A stretch of 64,000 bases of DNA from Candidatus Hydrogenedentota bacterium (GTDB lineage: Bacteria > Hydrogenedentota > Hydrogenedentia > Hydrogenedentales > JAEUWI01): the NCBI GenBank assembly GCA_016182605.1, contig JACPGE010000106.1, positions 1-64,000 on the forward strand, written 5' to 3'. This document shows, piece after piece, positions 50,821 to 61,400 of the stretch. Position 1 is the stretch's first letter. Every line of letters starts with the position of its first letter. The position numbers were made by a program, and so were the translations under genes. The notes under the pieces are model-generated. The model was not told the origin of the DNA and ran no database searches. It worked only from the letters and a program-made list of their open reading frames with translations.

Positions 50821-52275
50821 ATGTATCGATATTCGATGTTGGCATTGCTCGCGGTGTTCACGTTTTCCATCGCTGGCTGCGACTCAACGGATCCCGGCCC
50901 CCGTGCCGCCTTTGCCGCGCAAGGCCGCTTTGGCCCCGCGCCGCGTGTGGTTCAGTTCAGCGACACCTCGAATCCCGGCGAACAGACGATCATGGCCTGG
51001 GCCTGGGCTTTTGGGGATGACAGCACGAGCACGGAGCGGCATCCCGAACATACCTATGCCGCGGAGGGTAAATACAACGTCTCGCTGACGATTACCCTCG
51101 ACAACGGCGAGACGCGTTCCCGTACCGAGGTGGCGTTCGTGGTGGTGGACGATACCTTCGCGCGCACCTTTGGCGGCGCGGGCATCGACGATGGCCTCGA
51201 TATACTGCAATCGACGGACAAGAATGTGGTCATCGTCGGCGCGTCCACGCCAGACGGGGAAGACACGACGGATCTTTATCTGGCCAAAGCCGATATCAAG
51301 GGGGAACTGCTTTGGGAGATGCGTTTTGGCGACACCGCAATGGACATTGGCCGGGCCGTGGTAGAAGGGACCGCAGAGGACTTGATCGTGGCGGGCACCC
51401 TGCAAAGCCCCGGCATCAACCGGAACCGGCTCTTTGTGTTGCGCACCAATGAAGATGGCGAAGAGGTGTGGTCCCGCCAATTTGGCGATACGGATTCCCA
51501 GGAAGGCTATGCGCTGTTGCGTGTGCTGGAGGGCACTCCGAGCATGGAAACCTTTACGGTGGCCGGCACCTTTCGGCCTCTCGGGAGTTTTGAGCGAGAC
51601 TTTTTCGTGACGCACCTCGATAAAGATGGCGAGATCCTCTGGACGAGCCGGATCGAGACCCCCGGAGACGAAGAAGTGCGGGCCATTGCGGCCGTGGAAG
51701 CGGGCGGCTACGTGGTCTTGGGTACCCTGACGCCCACGGGCAGCACCACATCGGACATCTACGCCGTGCGTATCGATGCTGCGGGCGAGACGGTCTGGGC
51801 GGAGCAATACGGCGATTTGGGGAATGATCAAGGCTTCGATGCGATCGCCAACGGGGCCGGCTTTCTCCTTACCGGTTCTTCAAACACGCTGGGTACCCGG
51901 CGCGTCGATCTTGTCGTCACGCAAATAGACGGCGATGGGCTGGAGGTGTGGTCCACGTTATTGGGGGGAACCGGGACCGAGCAAGGCTGGGGTCTTCTGG
52001 AAGCGGCCAACGGGAATTTTCTGGCGAGTGGCTTTACCACTTCTTCCACGGCAGGCGCGGAAGATGCCATTCTGGCACGGCTCGACACGGCGGGGAACGA
52101 ATTGTGGCGGCGTACGCTGGGAGGAAGCGGGCTGGACATCTTGCGAAAGGGGCTTCGACTAACAGATGGCTTTTTGTGGGTGGGTTCCACGGCCTCGTTT
52201 GGGGCAGGAGAGCGCGACATCTATCTGGTGAAGACCGATGCGGAGGGCTTTGGCCCGTCCGATCCGGATGTCTGA
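50821..52275 (+). CDS. Lipoprotein with PKD domain and beta-propeller repeats
   Basis: A 484-residue lipoprotein (lipobox SIAGCDS, Cys20) with a PKD-type immunoglobulin-like domain near 30-115 (VVQFSDTSNPGEQTIMAWAW, FGDDSTSTERHPEHTY). A propeller follows of about six or seven blades built on a DGD/GEE...W...G repeat (for example FVLRTNEDGEEVWSRQFGD and DLVVTQIDGDGLEVWSTLLG). Such proteins act as surface scaffolds or binders. The ATG at 50821 is second choice only to a GTG one codon earlier. Divergent from paralogue C across 297 bases. Confidence 0.84.
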   Translation: MYRYSMLALLAVFTFSIAGCDSTDPGPRAAFAAQGRFGPAPRVVQFSDTSNPGEQTIMAWAWAFGDDSTSTERHPEHTYAAEGKYNVSLTITLDNGETRSRTEVAFVVVDDTFARTFGGAGIDDGLDILQSTDKNVVIVGASTPDGEDTTDLYLAKADIKGELLWEMRFGDTAMDIGRAVVEGTAEDLIVAGTLQSPGINRNRLFVLRTNEDGEEVWSRQFGDTDSQEGYALLRVLEGTPSMETFTVAGTFRPLGSFERDFFVTHLDKDGEILWTSRIETPGDEEVRAIAAVEAGGYVVLGTLTPTGSTTSDIYAVRIDAAGETVWAEQYGDLGNDQGFDAIANGAGFLLTGSSNTLGTRRVDLVVTQIDGDGLEVWSTLLGGTGTEQGWGLLEAANGNFLASGFTTSSTAGAEDAILARLDTAGNELWRRTLGGSGLDILRKGLRLTDGFLWVGSTASFGAGERDIYLVKTDAEGFGPSDPDV

Positions 52276-52352
52276 GGCATCGAGGGAGAGGCAATGCACA
52301 GCAAGGCCATGCTGTCGAATACCTTTCATCGCCGGTGCCCAAGCGCGTATCG

Positions 52353-52535
52353 TCATGCCCGTACGCCCAGAGACTGCGTTTTGTTGCGTTCCGCCTCGGC
52401 TTGCTTGAACGCCAGGTTTGCGCATGCGGGGCAGTAGCCGTGGCTGACTTGATGCCGGTCTTCCACCGGAATCTCGATGCGGCCCCATTTCGAGCCTCTG
52501 CGAACTTTCTTACATACACAACATTGAACCCACAT
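52353..52535 (-). CDS. Small zinc-knuckle protein, 60 aa
   Basis: A complete short gene with a good ribosome-binding site (AAGGAG, 8 bases before the ATG at 52535). The protein reads VQCCVCKKVRRGSKW, then VSHGYCPACANLA, giving two Cys-x2-Cys pairs (about Cys5/6-Cys8 and Cys35-Cys38) around a basic core. This pattern is familiar as a C-terminal tail in some signalling proteins (CxxCKKIRD...SHGICPxC), here standing alone. It could bind zinc and act as a small regulator or adaptor. It is convergent with the propeller lipoprotein gene. Confidence 0.72.
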   Translation of the reverse strand: MWVQCCVCKKVRRGSKWGRIEIPVEDRHQVSHGYCPACANLAFKQAEAERNKTQSLGVRA

Positions 52536-52839
52536 AGGCAAGCTCCTTTCGGTCGAATCTTTCAGCGGGGGAGCATCTTCCATGCCAACGCCATGTACCG
52601 GATCGCAGGCTTGACTTAAGTTCAAGGAACCCAATACACTTACGCGCAAAAAAGCCCCTAAAAGCGGCTGAAAAACCGGCTGGCAACCGCGCAACACCGG
52701 CAGATTCTGCCGGATCCCCGGTAGAAAGTCCCGGGCATTCCTAGGAGCAATCCCCAGAAAGCAGGCATTTTGGCAGTTTTCGCAGATTAATTTGCGGAAT
52801 AGTTGACAATTTTTGGACATCCCGACGGAGTTTCCGCCA
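52536..52839. other. Intergenic region with a GC-rich palindrome
   Basis: This 304-base region lies between the small zinc protein gene and the ABC operon. It contains a perfect palindrome CCGGCAG-ATT-CTGCCGG at 52697-52713 (7-bp stem, 3-base loop), which could be an operator or a short hairpin. TTGACA at 52803-52808 has no matching -10 box at normal spacing. No gene was recognised. Confidence 0.6.
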
Positions 52840-53760
52840 GTGATTGAAGCCCTTAAGCTCACCAAGTTCTACGGCGCTGTGGCCGCCATCCAGGATGTCT
52901 CATTCACGGTCGGGGCTGGCGAGATCATTGGCTTTCTCGGGCCGAACGGGGCAGGCAAAAGCACGACCATGCGCATTCTCACGGGCTTTTCGCCGGCAAC
53001 GCGGGGCACGGCACGGGTGGCGGGCTTCGACGTGCACGAAGACCCGATCGAGGTGAAGCGCCGGGTCGGGTATCTGCCCGAACGGGTGCCGCTCTATGAA
53101 GAGATGAGCGTGGACGCCTTTTTGCGGTATGTGGCGGAGATCAAAGGGGTCTCCCGGAGCATGCGGCGCGCGGCGGTGGGCGAGGCGATGGAGCGTTGCG
53201 GCGTGTCGCAGATGGGCGGCCGCCTGATAGGCCACCTCTCGAAGGGCTACCGCCAACGCGTGGGACTCGCGCAGGCCTTGCTGGGGAAGCCCGAAGTGCT
53301 CGTGCTGGATGAGCCCACCGTGGGCCTCGATCCGCGGCAGATCGTGGACATCCGCCATATGATCAAGAATCTGGCGGGGGATCACACGGTATTGATCAGC
53401 ACCCACATCCTGCCGGAGGTGGCCATGCTGTGCCGCCGCGCGGTGATTATCAATCAGGGGCGTGTGGCGGTGGAGGCCGATTTGGCGACGCTGACGGAGG
53501 GCGCCAGGGAATTTCACGTGACCGTGCGGGGCGACGCGGGGAAGGCGGAGCAAGTATTGCTCGGTGTTGCCGGTGTGAAATCGGCAACACTGGACGCCAC
53601 GGGCCAATGGCTGGTGCAGGGTACGAACGTGGACGGGGAAGCGGTCAACGCGGCGCTCGTGAACGCGGGTCTGGGGGTGAGCGCATTGGAGCACCGGCGC
53701 AAATCGCTGGAGGAAGTCTTCATGGAAGTGGTGTCACGCGAGCGGGAGGCCGTCGTATGA
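52840..53760 (+). CDS. ABC transporter ATP-binding protein (GldA-like)
   Basis: A 306-residue ATPase of the GldA/NosF type: VIEALKLTKFYGAVAAIQDV, Walker A GPNGAGKST (Lys40), signature LSKGYRQRVGLAQALLG, Walker B VLVLDEPTVGLDP (Asp157, Glu158) and the H-loop STHILPE. It powers the transporter encoded by the next genes. The GTG at 52840 follows CGGAG; a TTG 27 bases upstream is less likely. Its stop overlaps the permease ATG (ATGA). In gliding bacteria the equivalent set is GldA-GldF-GldG; here a motility role is only a possibility. Confidence 0.9.
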   Translation: MIEALKLTKFYGAVAAIQDVSFTVGAGEIIGFLGPNGAGKSTTMRILTGFSPATRGTARVAGFDVHEDPIEVKRRVGYLPERVPLYEEMSVDAFLRYVAEIKGVSRSMRRAAVGEAMERCGVSQMGGRLIGHLSKGYRQRVGLAQALLGKPEVLVLDEPTVGLDPRQIVDIRHMIKNLAGDHTVLISTHILPEVAMLCRRAVIINQGRVAVEADLATLTEGAREFHVTVRGDAGKAEQVLLGVAGVKSATLDATGQWLVQGTNVDGEAVNAALVNAGLGVSALEHRRKSLEEVFMEVVSREREAVV

Positions 53761-54587
53761 ACAACACCTGGGCCGTTTGCAAGCGCGAATTTGCGAGTTA
53801 TTTTCTCACGCCGGTGGGCTATGTGGTCGTGGGCATGGTGGCGCTGATCTCTGGCCTGTCGTTTGCCATGTCGTTCCTGACCCATGTGGACATCACGCAA
53901 TCGCCGACCACGTTTGCCTATTCGACGGTGCCCGATTTCGAGGAAAGCCTCCTCAGCCCCTTTCTGGTTTTCTGCGGCATGCTGATCATGTTTCTGTCGC
54001 CGCTGATTACCATGCGCCTGCTGGCGGAAGAACGGCACCGCGGCACCATCGAGTTATTGCTCACTCATCCCCTGCGCGATCGCGAGATTGTGTTCGGCAA
54101 GTACTTTGCCGCGCTGGGCATGCTGCTGGTCATGATGCTCATCGTCAGTGTGCATCTGATGGTGGTGGGGTATTTCGTGGATGTGGAACCGGCGGTGCTC
54201 GTCTTCGGGGTGCTCACGGTGTTTCTCATGGGGGCGGCCTTTATCAGTCTTGGCCTGTTTATCTCCTCCATATCCCGCAACCAGATCACCGCGGGCACGC
54301 TCACGTTCGGTCTGCTATTGCTGTTGTTCATCGTGGGGAATGCCGGCGAGAAACTGCCGGAGATTAGCCCGATGCCGGAGACCTATCCGGCGATGCTGAG
54401 GGCGCCCTTCGGCTTCGTCTATGCCACCTTCCGCACCTTTGTTATGGAACTGCTGGTGGATGCCCACGCCAAAGACATGGCCCAAGGCATTTTCCAGCCC
54501 CACGACGTGCTCTACTACGTGCTGTTCAGCGCGTTCTTTCTGTTCTTAACCTTTCGCGCGCTCGAGAGCCGGAATTGGCGGGGATAA
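53757..54587 (+). CDS. ABC transporter permease (GldF-like)
   Basis: A 276-residue ABC-2-type permease with about six membrane segments, starting WAVCKREFASYFLTPVGYVVV and containing the family stretch MRLLAEERHRGTIELLLTHPL, then REIVFGKYFAALG. It overlaps the ATPase gene by 4 bases and is followed after three bases by the Gldg-family gene. It probably forms the membrane pore of an exporter or a mechanical complex. The exported molecule is unknown. Confidence 0.9.
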   Translation: MNNTWAVCKREFASYFLTPVGYVVVGMVALISGLSFAMSFLTHVDITQSPTTFAYSTVPDFEESLLSPFLVFCGMLIMFLSPLITMRLLAEERHRGTIELLLTHPLRDREIVFGKYFAALGMLLVMMLIVSVHLMVVGYFVDVEPAVLVFGVLTVFLMGAAFISLGLFISSISRNQITAGTLTFGLLLLLFIVGNAGEKLPEISPMPETYPAMLRAPFGFVYATFRTFVMELLVDAHAKDMAQGIFQPHDVLYYVLFSAFFLFLTFRALESRNWRG

Positions 54588-54590
54588 TCG

Positions 54591-56255
54591 ATGCAGTATC
54601 GCCATTGGACAGGATTCGCGGCGCTGGGCTGTTTTACCGGCGCCATGAATCTGCTCGTGTGGAAACAGGATCTCTTCGCCCTGCCCGTGTTGGCGCTCCT
54701 GGCGCCGGCGCTGCTTGGCGGCATCCTGTGGATGGCGCTCGTCGTCTATGATCGCACGGTGCGGCACGGCGCGGACGGCCGCGCCTCCGGCAGTCTGGGC
54801 GCGGTGCTTTCCTCGGCGCTGTTTCTCGCCATCTGCATGGTGGTTTACGGCATCGTGAAATCGTGGGGGCTCTCCTGGGACCTGACGGAGGAGGGGCGCC
54901 GCGATCTCGCGGAGCAGACGGTGCAGGTGCTGCAATCGATGACGCAAGAGGTGACGGTGTACGGCGTGTTCTTGCAGATCGACGATGAACTGGTGGCCAT
55001 CGCGAAAGAGAAGACGGAGCGCTTCCTGGAGCAGTGCCAGGACTACACGGATCTGCTCAAGGTGGAGTGGATCGATCCGCAGACGGGAGTGGAGCGGCTG
55101 AACGCCATGGGCGTAACGCATGCCTCTACCCAGGGCACCATCGTCGTAAAGGCGGGCAGCAATCAGCGCATCATCACCCTGGGTGGCGGGAGCCCGCGCA
55201 TGGAAGAGCGCGATTTCACCAACTGCCTCATCAATGTGCTGCGCAATGTGAAGCCCAAGGTCTGTTTTCTTACCGGCCACAAAGAACGCGACATCACCGA
55301 TGACGATGAACAGAACGGCGGATCGATGCTGGGCAACATGCTGGTGGGCGAGTCCTATGCGGTGGAGCGTTTCGGCATCAAGATCAGCGCGCCGGAGGTG
55401 CCCGCCGATTGCAGTGTGCTCGTCATCAACAATCCCGAGTCCGACTTGCACAGCCAGGAGATCAAGGCTATAGACGAATACCTCGAACGGGGCGGACGCT
55501 TGCTGCTGTTGCTGGATCCCTGGCGCAAGGTGGATCCGGGCTTTGGCCAGGGGGAGCAAATGCGCCCCTGGCTCCGGGAGCGCTTCGGTATCGAGATTGG
55601 AAGCGACATCCTCATCAGCGATGCGCGCGAGCCGGTGTGGCAGGTGGAAATGCGCATCGACGATCCGGCATTTGACGCCGTGGAAGACGCGGAGCTCTTC
55701 CGCGGCCCCTTCAGCAGCAGCCACCCGATTGCCCGGAGCTTCGATCAGACCCTGATGTTCCAGGCGGTGCGCTCCGTGGAACGCGCCGAAAAGACGCCCG
55801 ACAATGTGGTGACGGACGTGCTGCTGCGCACCCCGCCCGATTTCTGGCAGGAGCAGGACGTGGTGCGGCTGGCGGAGACCGGCAAAGCCACGAAAGATGT
55901 GGCGGAAGAGACCGGCCCCCACATGATCGCGATGGCGGCGGTGCGGCGGACGGCAACGGTGGACAACGGACGGCCCGTGGACGCCCGGATCGTCGTGGTG
56001 GGCGATTCCGATTTTGCGAAGAACGGACAAATTGCCACCATTCGCGGGCATTTCAATCTGCTGCTCAACACCTTTGCGTGGTTGAGCGAGCGCGAAGATC
56101 TGATCGGCATCCGCGCCAACAGCAAGGAAGACGCGCCGATCATCCTCTCCGCCGGAGAAGAAAAGGCCGTGGCGTGGGTGAGTGCGCTGTTCACAGTCCA
56201 GGTGGTGGTACTTGCCGGTCTGGCCGCCTACCTCTGGCGGAGGAAGAATGCATGA
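54591..56255 (+). CDS. Gldg family protein (ABC transporter accessory, GldG-like)
   Basis: A 554-residue protein with N-terminal membrane helices (about 10-30, 35-52 and 72-92), a soluble extracytoplasmic domain with an ABC-type uncharacterised-transport (DUF4350/IFT52-like) fold (VCFLTGHKERDITDDDEQNG, VLVINNPESDLHSQEIKAID, YLERGGRLLLLLDPW) and a C-terminal membrane helix. GldG-like proteins pair with the GldA/GldF ATPase and permease. The stop codon overlaps the start of the DUF4340 gene (ATGA). The substrate remains unknown. Confidence 0.88.
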   Translation: MQYRHWTGFAALGCFTGAMNLLVWKQDLFALPVLALLAPALLGGILWMALVVYDRTVRHGADGRASGSLGAVLSSALFLAICMVVYGIVKSWGLSWDLTEEGRRDLAEQTVQVLQSMTQEVTVYGVFLQIDDELVAIAKEKTERFLEQCQDYTDLLKVEWIDPQTGVERLNAMGVTHASTQGTIVVKAGSNQRIITLGGGSPRMEERDFTNCLINVLRNVKPKVCFLTGHKERDITDDDEQNGGSMLGNMLVGESYAVERFGIKISAPEVPADCSVLVINNPESDLHSQEIKAIDEYLERGGRLLLLLDPWRKVDPGFGQGEQMRPWLRERFGIEIGSDILISDAREPVWQVEMRIDDPAFDAVEDAELFRGPFSSSHPIARSFDQTLMFQAVRSVERAEKTPDNVVTDVLLRTPPDFWQEQDVVRLAETGKATKDVAEETGPHMIAMAAVRRTATVDNGRPVDARIVVVGDSDFAKNGQIATIRGHFNLLLNTFAWLSEREDLIGIRANSKEDAPIILSAGEEKAVAWVSALFTVQVVVLAGLAAYLWRRKNA

Positions 56256-58105
56256 AAGCCCGTTCTCTGATTTTTATGTTGGCGGTGCTCGTGTTGTTGT
56301 GCAGCTACTACGCCGGGCAAGAGGCCTGGAAACGCACCCAGCGTACGCAGGCGGTGGAAGCGCGCAAGCTGTTTGACTTCGAGGCCAAGGCCCTTCAGAA
56401 GCTGAGTATCACGCGCATTGGCGAGCCTGCCAGCACTGCCGAGCGTGGCGAGGGCGGCGCGTGGAAAATTACCGCTCCCAATGCCTCCATCGACCCGCTG
56501 GACATGCTGTGGGATCGCCTGTGCGATCGGGTCGCCCAGTTGCAGAATTTCCGCACCATAGAGGAGCACCCGGTGGAACTCGCGCGCTACGGTCTGGAAG
56601 AGCCGGTGCTCGTGGTGGAGGGGGCCACGGCGACGGAGAGTTTCACCCTGCGCTTTGGGCTGGAAGAGCCCACGCGCACGTACCGCTATGTGCAATTCAA
56701 TGCGGGCCCCATTTACCTGGTTCCGTCCCGGCCCGATTTTTTCGAGTTGAACCGTTCGCTGCTCGATCTGCGCCACGCGTTCCTCGTGAAAGACCGGGAA
56801 GACCCTATCTTGCGCCTCGAGTATGCGCGCATTCTCACCGAGGAGGATGCCGCCAAAATGCAGAATCCACCGCCCGTGGGCGAGGAATCCGAGACGGTGA
56901 TTTTTGCCCGGGATGACGCCCAGAGCCCATGGCGCATGCTCGCGCCGGTGGAAGGCGCGGCAGACCAGGATAAGGTCAACGCTTTCGTGTCCGAGGTGCA
57001 GTTTGGACTTGGGGAGAACTACATAGACACCCCGGAAGATCTGAGCGTGTATAAACTTGAGCCTGCCCGGGCGCGCATCACGGTGTCGGCCGCCGGCGAT
57101 CCCGCGCCGCAGACGCTGTTCGTAGGCGATGTGGACCTGAGTGAGGGCCAGGGCAAGCTCTTTGCGCGAAAGGCGGGACAGGACGCGGTCTTCCAGATTT
57201 CGACCAATCTCCTGGCCGTTGTACCGAAATCGCCCGCGGATTTCCGCGAGGCGCGCCTGTTTACCGGCGAGGCCGCCAATGTGGTGGAGATCGAGTATAC
57301 CTCTGCCGCCGGCAGCTTCCTGATGAACCGCGTGGACGACAACTGGGTCATGGTCAATCCCGCCCATGACGACATCGATACGATGGCAGTCTCCATCTAC
57401 ATCAGCAACTTCAAACAGACCCGAGTGCGGGATTTCCTTCCGGGCACCCCGGAGGAGCACGGATTGGACGCGCCGGAGGCCACGGTAAGCCTGAGATTTG
57501 GCGATGGCGCTCCACCGGCGGTTCTCAAGTTCACGCCCGATCCCTCGAATCCGGATTATTACCTGGTCACGCAGGACACCGGCGCCGTGGCCCAGATTTA
57601 CCTGGCCCAGGCGAATCAGCTTATGACGAGCGTGAATCGATTCCGCTCCAAGAATCTCTTCCAATTCCCGGTGGCCTTGGCCGAAAAGCTGGAATTCGAT
57701 TACGAAGGCACTTCGTATCTCATGGAGAAAATCCATGAAAAGTGGATTCTCCGCCTGCCTGCGGGAAAGCGGCTGACGAACCAAAGTGACGTGGAAAACA
57801 TCCTGAGCGCGTTGAGTCCGCTCCGGGCCTCCGCCTCGGAAACGGTCTCCACGAGTGACCTGAGCCAGTACGGGCTCGATAAACCCGTCTTCCGCGCTAC
57901 GGTGACTTGCGGCGGCTTCAGCGAGAACGATCCCCCCCAAAGCTTTGGCCCCGTGGCGCTTGGTGCTATCCCGGCGGATGCCCCCGATCAGCGCTATGTG
58001 CAGATCTCCGGGCGGGATGGGGTGTTTCGGGTGAGCCGGAGTGTGTTGGAGGCGGTGGGGGCCGGACTGGAAGGCTTGGAGCCGATAGTGCCGGGGAATC
58101 AGTAG
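56252..58105 (+). CDS. DUF4340 domain protein
   Basis: A 617-residue protein with one N-terminal membrane anchor (LIFMLAVLVLLCSYYAGQEA) and repeated DUF4340-type beta units (for example FDFEAKALQKLSITR, WKITAPNASIDPLDMLWDRL and RYGLEEPVLVVEG, with later equivalents near 290-300 and 400-520). DUF4340 genes regularly end ABC-Gldg operons, and the protein probably sits outside the membrane next to the GldG-like subunit. It shares a 4-base overlap with that gene. No catalytic motif is visible. Confidence 0.87.
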   Translation: MKARSLIFMLAVLVLLCSYYAGQEAWKRTQRTQAVEARKLFDFEAKALQKLSITRIGEPASTAERGEGGAWKITAPNASIDPLDMLWDRLCDRVAQLQNFRTIEEHPVELARYGLEEPVLVVEGATATESFTLRFGLEEPTRTYRYVQFNAGPIYLVPSRPDFFELNRSLLDLRHAFLVKDREDPILRLEYARILTEEDAAKMQNPPPVGEESETVIFARDDAQSPWRMLAPVEGAADQDKVNAFVSEVQFGLGENYIDTPEDLSVYKLEPARARITVSAAGDPAPQTLFVGDVDLSEGQGKLFARKAGQDAVFQISTNLLAVVPKSPADFREARLFTGEAANVVEIEYTSAAGSFLMNRVDDNWVMVNPAHDDIDTMAVSIYISNFKQTRVRDFLPGTPEEHGLDAPEATVSLRFGDGAPPAVLKFTPDPSNPDYYLVTQDTGAVAQIYLAQANQLMTSVNRFRSKNLFQFPVALAEKLEFDYEGTSYLMEKIHEKWILRLPAGKRLTNQSDVENILSALSPLRASASETVSTSDLSQYGLDKPVFRATVTCGGFSENDPPQSFGPVALGAIPADAPDQRYVQISGRDGVFRVSRSVLEAVGAGLEGLEPIVPGNQ

Positions 58106-58199
58106 ATTATTGACAAAAATCACGAAAAATACCTTGCGCACAGCGGGTACTATTCGGCTTAACCTTAATATTGATTGGGGATTGCAGAAGGTTTCTCTA

Positions 58200-58228
58200 T
58201 TGACACGCCCCGGCGGCTATGCTATAAC
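58200..58228 (+). promoter_or_regulatory. Consensus-like sigma-70 promoter for the giant secreted protein
   Basis: TTGACA (58200-58205) and TATAAC (58223-58228) are separated by exactly 17 bases. Transcription would start near 58235, leaving an untranslated leader of about 240 bases before GTG 58474. It is the closest match to the housekeeping consensus that I found in the window. Confidence 0.8.
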
Positions 58229-58473
58229 CAACGAACAAATTTAATGGGGAATTGTTGCAGGTTGTATCCTCTCGCGTAGGCTATTGTGTACATGCCGCCG
58301 GCTTGGTGTATGCTGTCACGCATATCCATGCGCCGTTGGGCTGTGTGTGTGCCCGTTCCAGCGTGCGCGGGAATCAGGATGACCTTTCGCCGTTCCTTAG
58401 AGCACAGATGTAACCGCGGCCCGGATCGAAGCCGATCTCCGGGGCGTGGCTTGCGGTTTGGTTGGAGGAGATC
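58229..58473 (+). other. Long 5' leader with hairpin
   Basis: The leader between the promoter and the giant-protein start holds no convincing gene. Near its end CCGGATCG (58421-58428) can pair with CGATCTCCGG (to 58442) with one bulged T, about 30 bases before the start codon. This hairpin could influence translation or processing. No known riboswitch pattern was recognised. Confidence 0.5.
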
Positions 58474-61400
58474 GTGAACGTGAGCAAATTGCGCAGCGCC
58501 GTCGTAGGGTTGGGCTTGGCGGGTCTTGCGGTGAGTGGCGTTTGGCTGGGCTGGACCCATGCCGCCACGGCAACCGCGTCTGCCGCTGCCATACCTGTGG
58601 AGCCGGTGAGCACCACGCCCCAGCCCGCCGCGAATCCCGCGATCTCCCTTGCCGAAGCGGCCCTGGCACAAGAACTCCCGCCCGCGCAGGAAGAGGCGCG
58701 TTCGGTTCAGGTGGCAAGCGCCGCCACCACGGCGCTGGCAGTGAAAGAATTCACCACTTCGCAGACCGCCAAGCAACTCAATGTGGATTGCGGCGACATC
58801 ATCTTCAGCGCAATCCCGGACACGACGTTTGGCAATGCGGTTCTCCCGGTGGAACTGCGCAATACCTCCACGCTGGCCGATGGCGTCACCACGGAATTCG
58901 GGATTTATCAGATCATCTGGCACATCACCTCGCCCGATCCCGACGACGCCACGCAAACGATTACATTCCAGATCGTCCAAAATTACACCTCCACGGCTTC
59001 GGGATTGCTCCAGCCTCTCACTCTGAACCTGGATGTGGGCACGCATAGCATTGGAATGCAGCTCGTCATTACCAATACCGGAGACGCTCGGGACGGTTTC
59101 GTGTGCCCGGGCCCAGACGCGGTCTTCGACACGGGAATTGAAATCACCGTGCTCGAAGCGCCCGAGGATCCTCCCGCGGCGAACTTCACGGCCGCCATGT
59201 CGATTACCGATCAGCAGGGCCTGATTCCGTTGAACGATTGGGAACCGCTCTTTGCCTTTACCATGACGTACTCGATCGACGATCCGGCGCCTCGTGTGCT
59301 GAGCCACTTGCGGTATTTCATCACGGACGATCCCATTCCCGGAGATCGCCCCTATGTCACTGCGGGCGGTGGCCCCGCCGAGTTGGACATTCTTGAGTTC
59401 GGGCTCTTTCAGGACCGTGGACCCGACGCCGGACGTCCCCCAAACGGGCTCCTTGAACTCGCAGACCACGACGGCCACTTCGCAGTTCCATTGGGCAACG
59501 CAGACGATTTTTTCATTGAAGGCGCGCCGATCATCCGGTGGGATGGCCACGGATTCCCCTACGATATTCCGAACGAGCTGGGTGTCTTCCAGACCAACGA
59601 TCTCGAATACAATCTCAACTTGCTTTACGATGTTCATGATCCGGCCTACAATCCGTTGAACAGCTTCAGCCTGGCCAATCCCAAATACCCCTTCTTCCGG
59701 TTTGAAACGGTGGATGGCATCCCCTTCCGGGTGCGCCAGTGGATTACGGCGTCGGTGGACGAATTCTCCGACAGTGGGTACATCCTGGCGGTGCGCTTGT
59801 CATCGTCCTGGCAATCGGGCCAGACCATGAGTGTTGCCCTGACGGACGCGCGCATGGAACAGTGGGCGGGCAATCCCTTCGGCGGCTCGGAACCCACCGT
59901 ATTTGGATTTCCCCTGGGGCAGAATGGCCCGGTCGACAGCTACAGTCCCGACTTCTACATGGGGGATATCCTGGCGGAAAACATCGCCTATTCCGCCAGT
60001 TTCGATGTCTTCGATTTGCAGGGCGACATCACGCAGGAGACCGGCGGCGCCTACACCCCCGGCAGATACCGGAATACCTGGAATCACCCGGCTTTCATGT
60101 ACACGCCGCTGTCGGAACATGCGCGGCCCCGGTGGGACATTGGCGACACCTTCATCGATTCCGTTACCGGGGAGTGGCTGGACCTGCGGCGGGTCTTTGC
60201 CCTGGAAGAGTGGATCCCGCTCATCGGGATCAACATCCACGGCAATTGCACGGCCCAGCCCACGGAAGTGAACCTGATCATGACCGATATTGGCGGCGAT
60301 CCCTTCGGGGCGCCGGGCAATGGCGGCTTTGATCCGACCGAAGCGCTGGATACCCTGTCGACGGGCTTCTCTGGTAGCACCGACTTCGCAGTGGACACCG
60401 ATTTTGCGTTTAACGGCGTGTGGATGTGGTACGACACGGGCGGCGGGGATACGTGCAGCAGCGGGAACTGCGGTGGCGACGGGATCTTCACGCCGCCCAC
60501 ACCGTCCGGCAATACCGGTGTCAGCCTTTCCGATCACCCGATGTTTCCGGGCACGGATGGCATCGATGGTTTTGTGGATCCCGGCATTCTCGAATGGGAA
60601 TACGTGCCGTTTCCGCCCATGGGCGGCGACCCCTGGTGGAAGATCCGGATGCGTTTTGATGGCGGCCGCCGCTTCTCGGGCGCCGTGCCGCCCTGCACGG
60701 GCGCGCTCGAGCCCCTCCCAGACTACTTCACCGGCGGGATCGCCGGCGGCGATACCATGCCCGACTACTTCATCGTGATGCGCGCGGACAGCGGTTTCAC
60801 GGATATCTCCGGGGTTGAGGGCGATGGCACCGGCCTGAATCTCGGCGCCGATTTCCGTTCCTTCATCGAGCCGCGCCGCTGGAATCCGAATGGCGGCCCC
60901 GCCGGCAATGCCGGCCATTGGGATGGCGGGTTGCTGATGAGCAACCAAGTGCAGGATTCCCCCACGGGATTCTGGCAGGATGGCGACGCGCTCGACGACC
61001 TGAGCCGGGACACGGACTGTTCCAATGGGGTGGACTGCATTCCGATCCCCGAGCCGGCCCAGCCCTGGTTCCATGAGCGCACCCACTCCATAGACAACGT
61101 GAAGCCGATGCGCGGCGGCATCGAAGTGCACGATCTTACGCTCACGTACAGCACCAACAACCGCTACGCGAAAGAGACCTTGATCAATATTGGTCAGGGC
61201 GCCGACCTTACCAACGCCTTTGACGAACTGCTCTTCAACAACTCCTTTGACAACGCCACGGTCTTCCCCACTTCCTTCAGCCTGTGGACCGACCCGCGCG
61301 TGCTCGACCTGAGCATCATCGTCAACGGCGCCGTCGTCTCGGGCACCGTTCCTGGAAGACCGGATCTCTTCGGCATCCTGAGCACACGCTTCCTGGCCTT

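Noticed and set aside
52803-52808. TTGACA upstream of the ABC operon
   Set aside because: No -10-like sequence at 16-18 bases; not enough to call a promoter.
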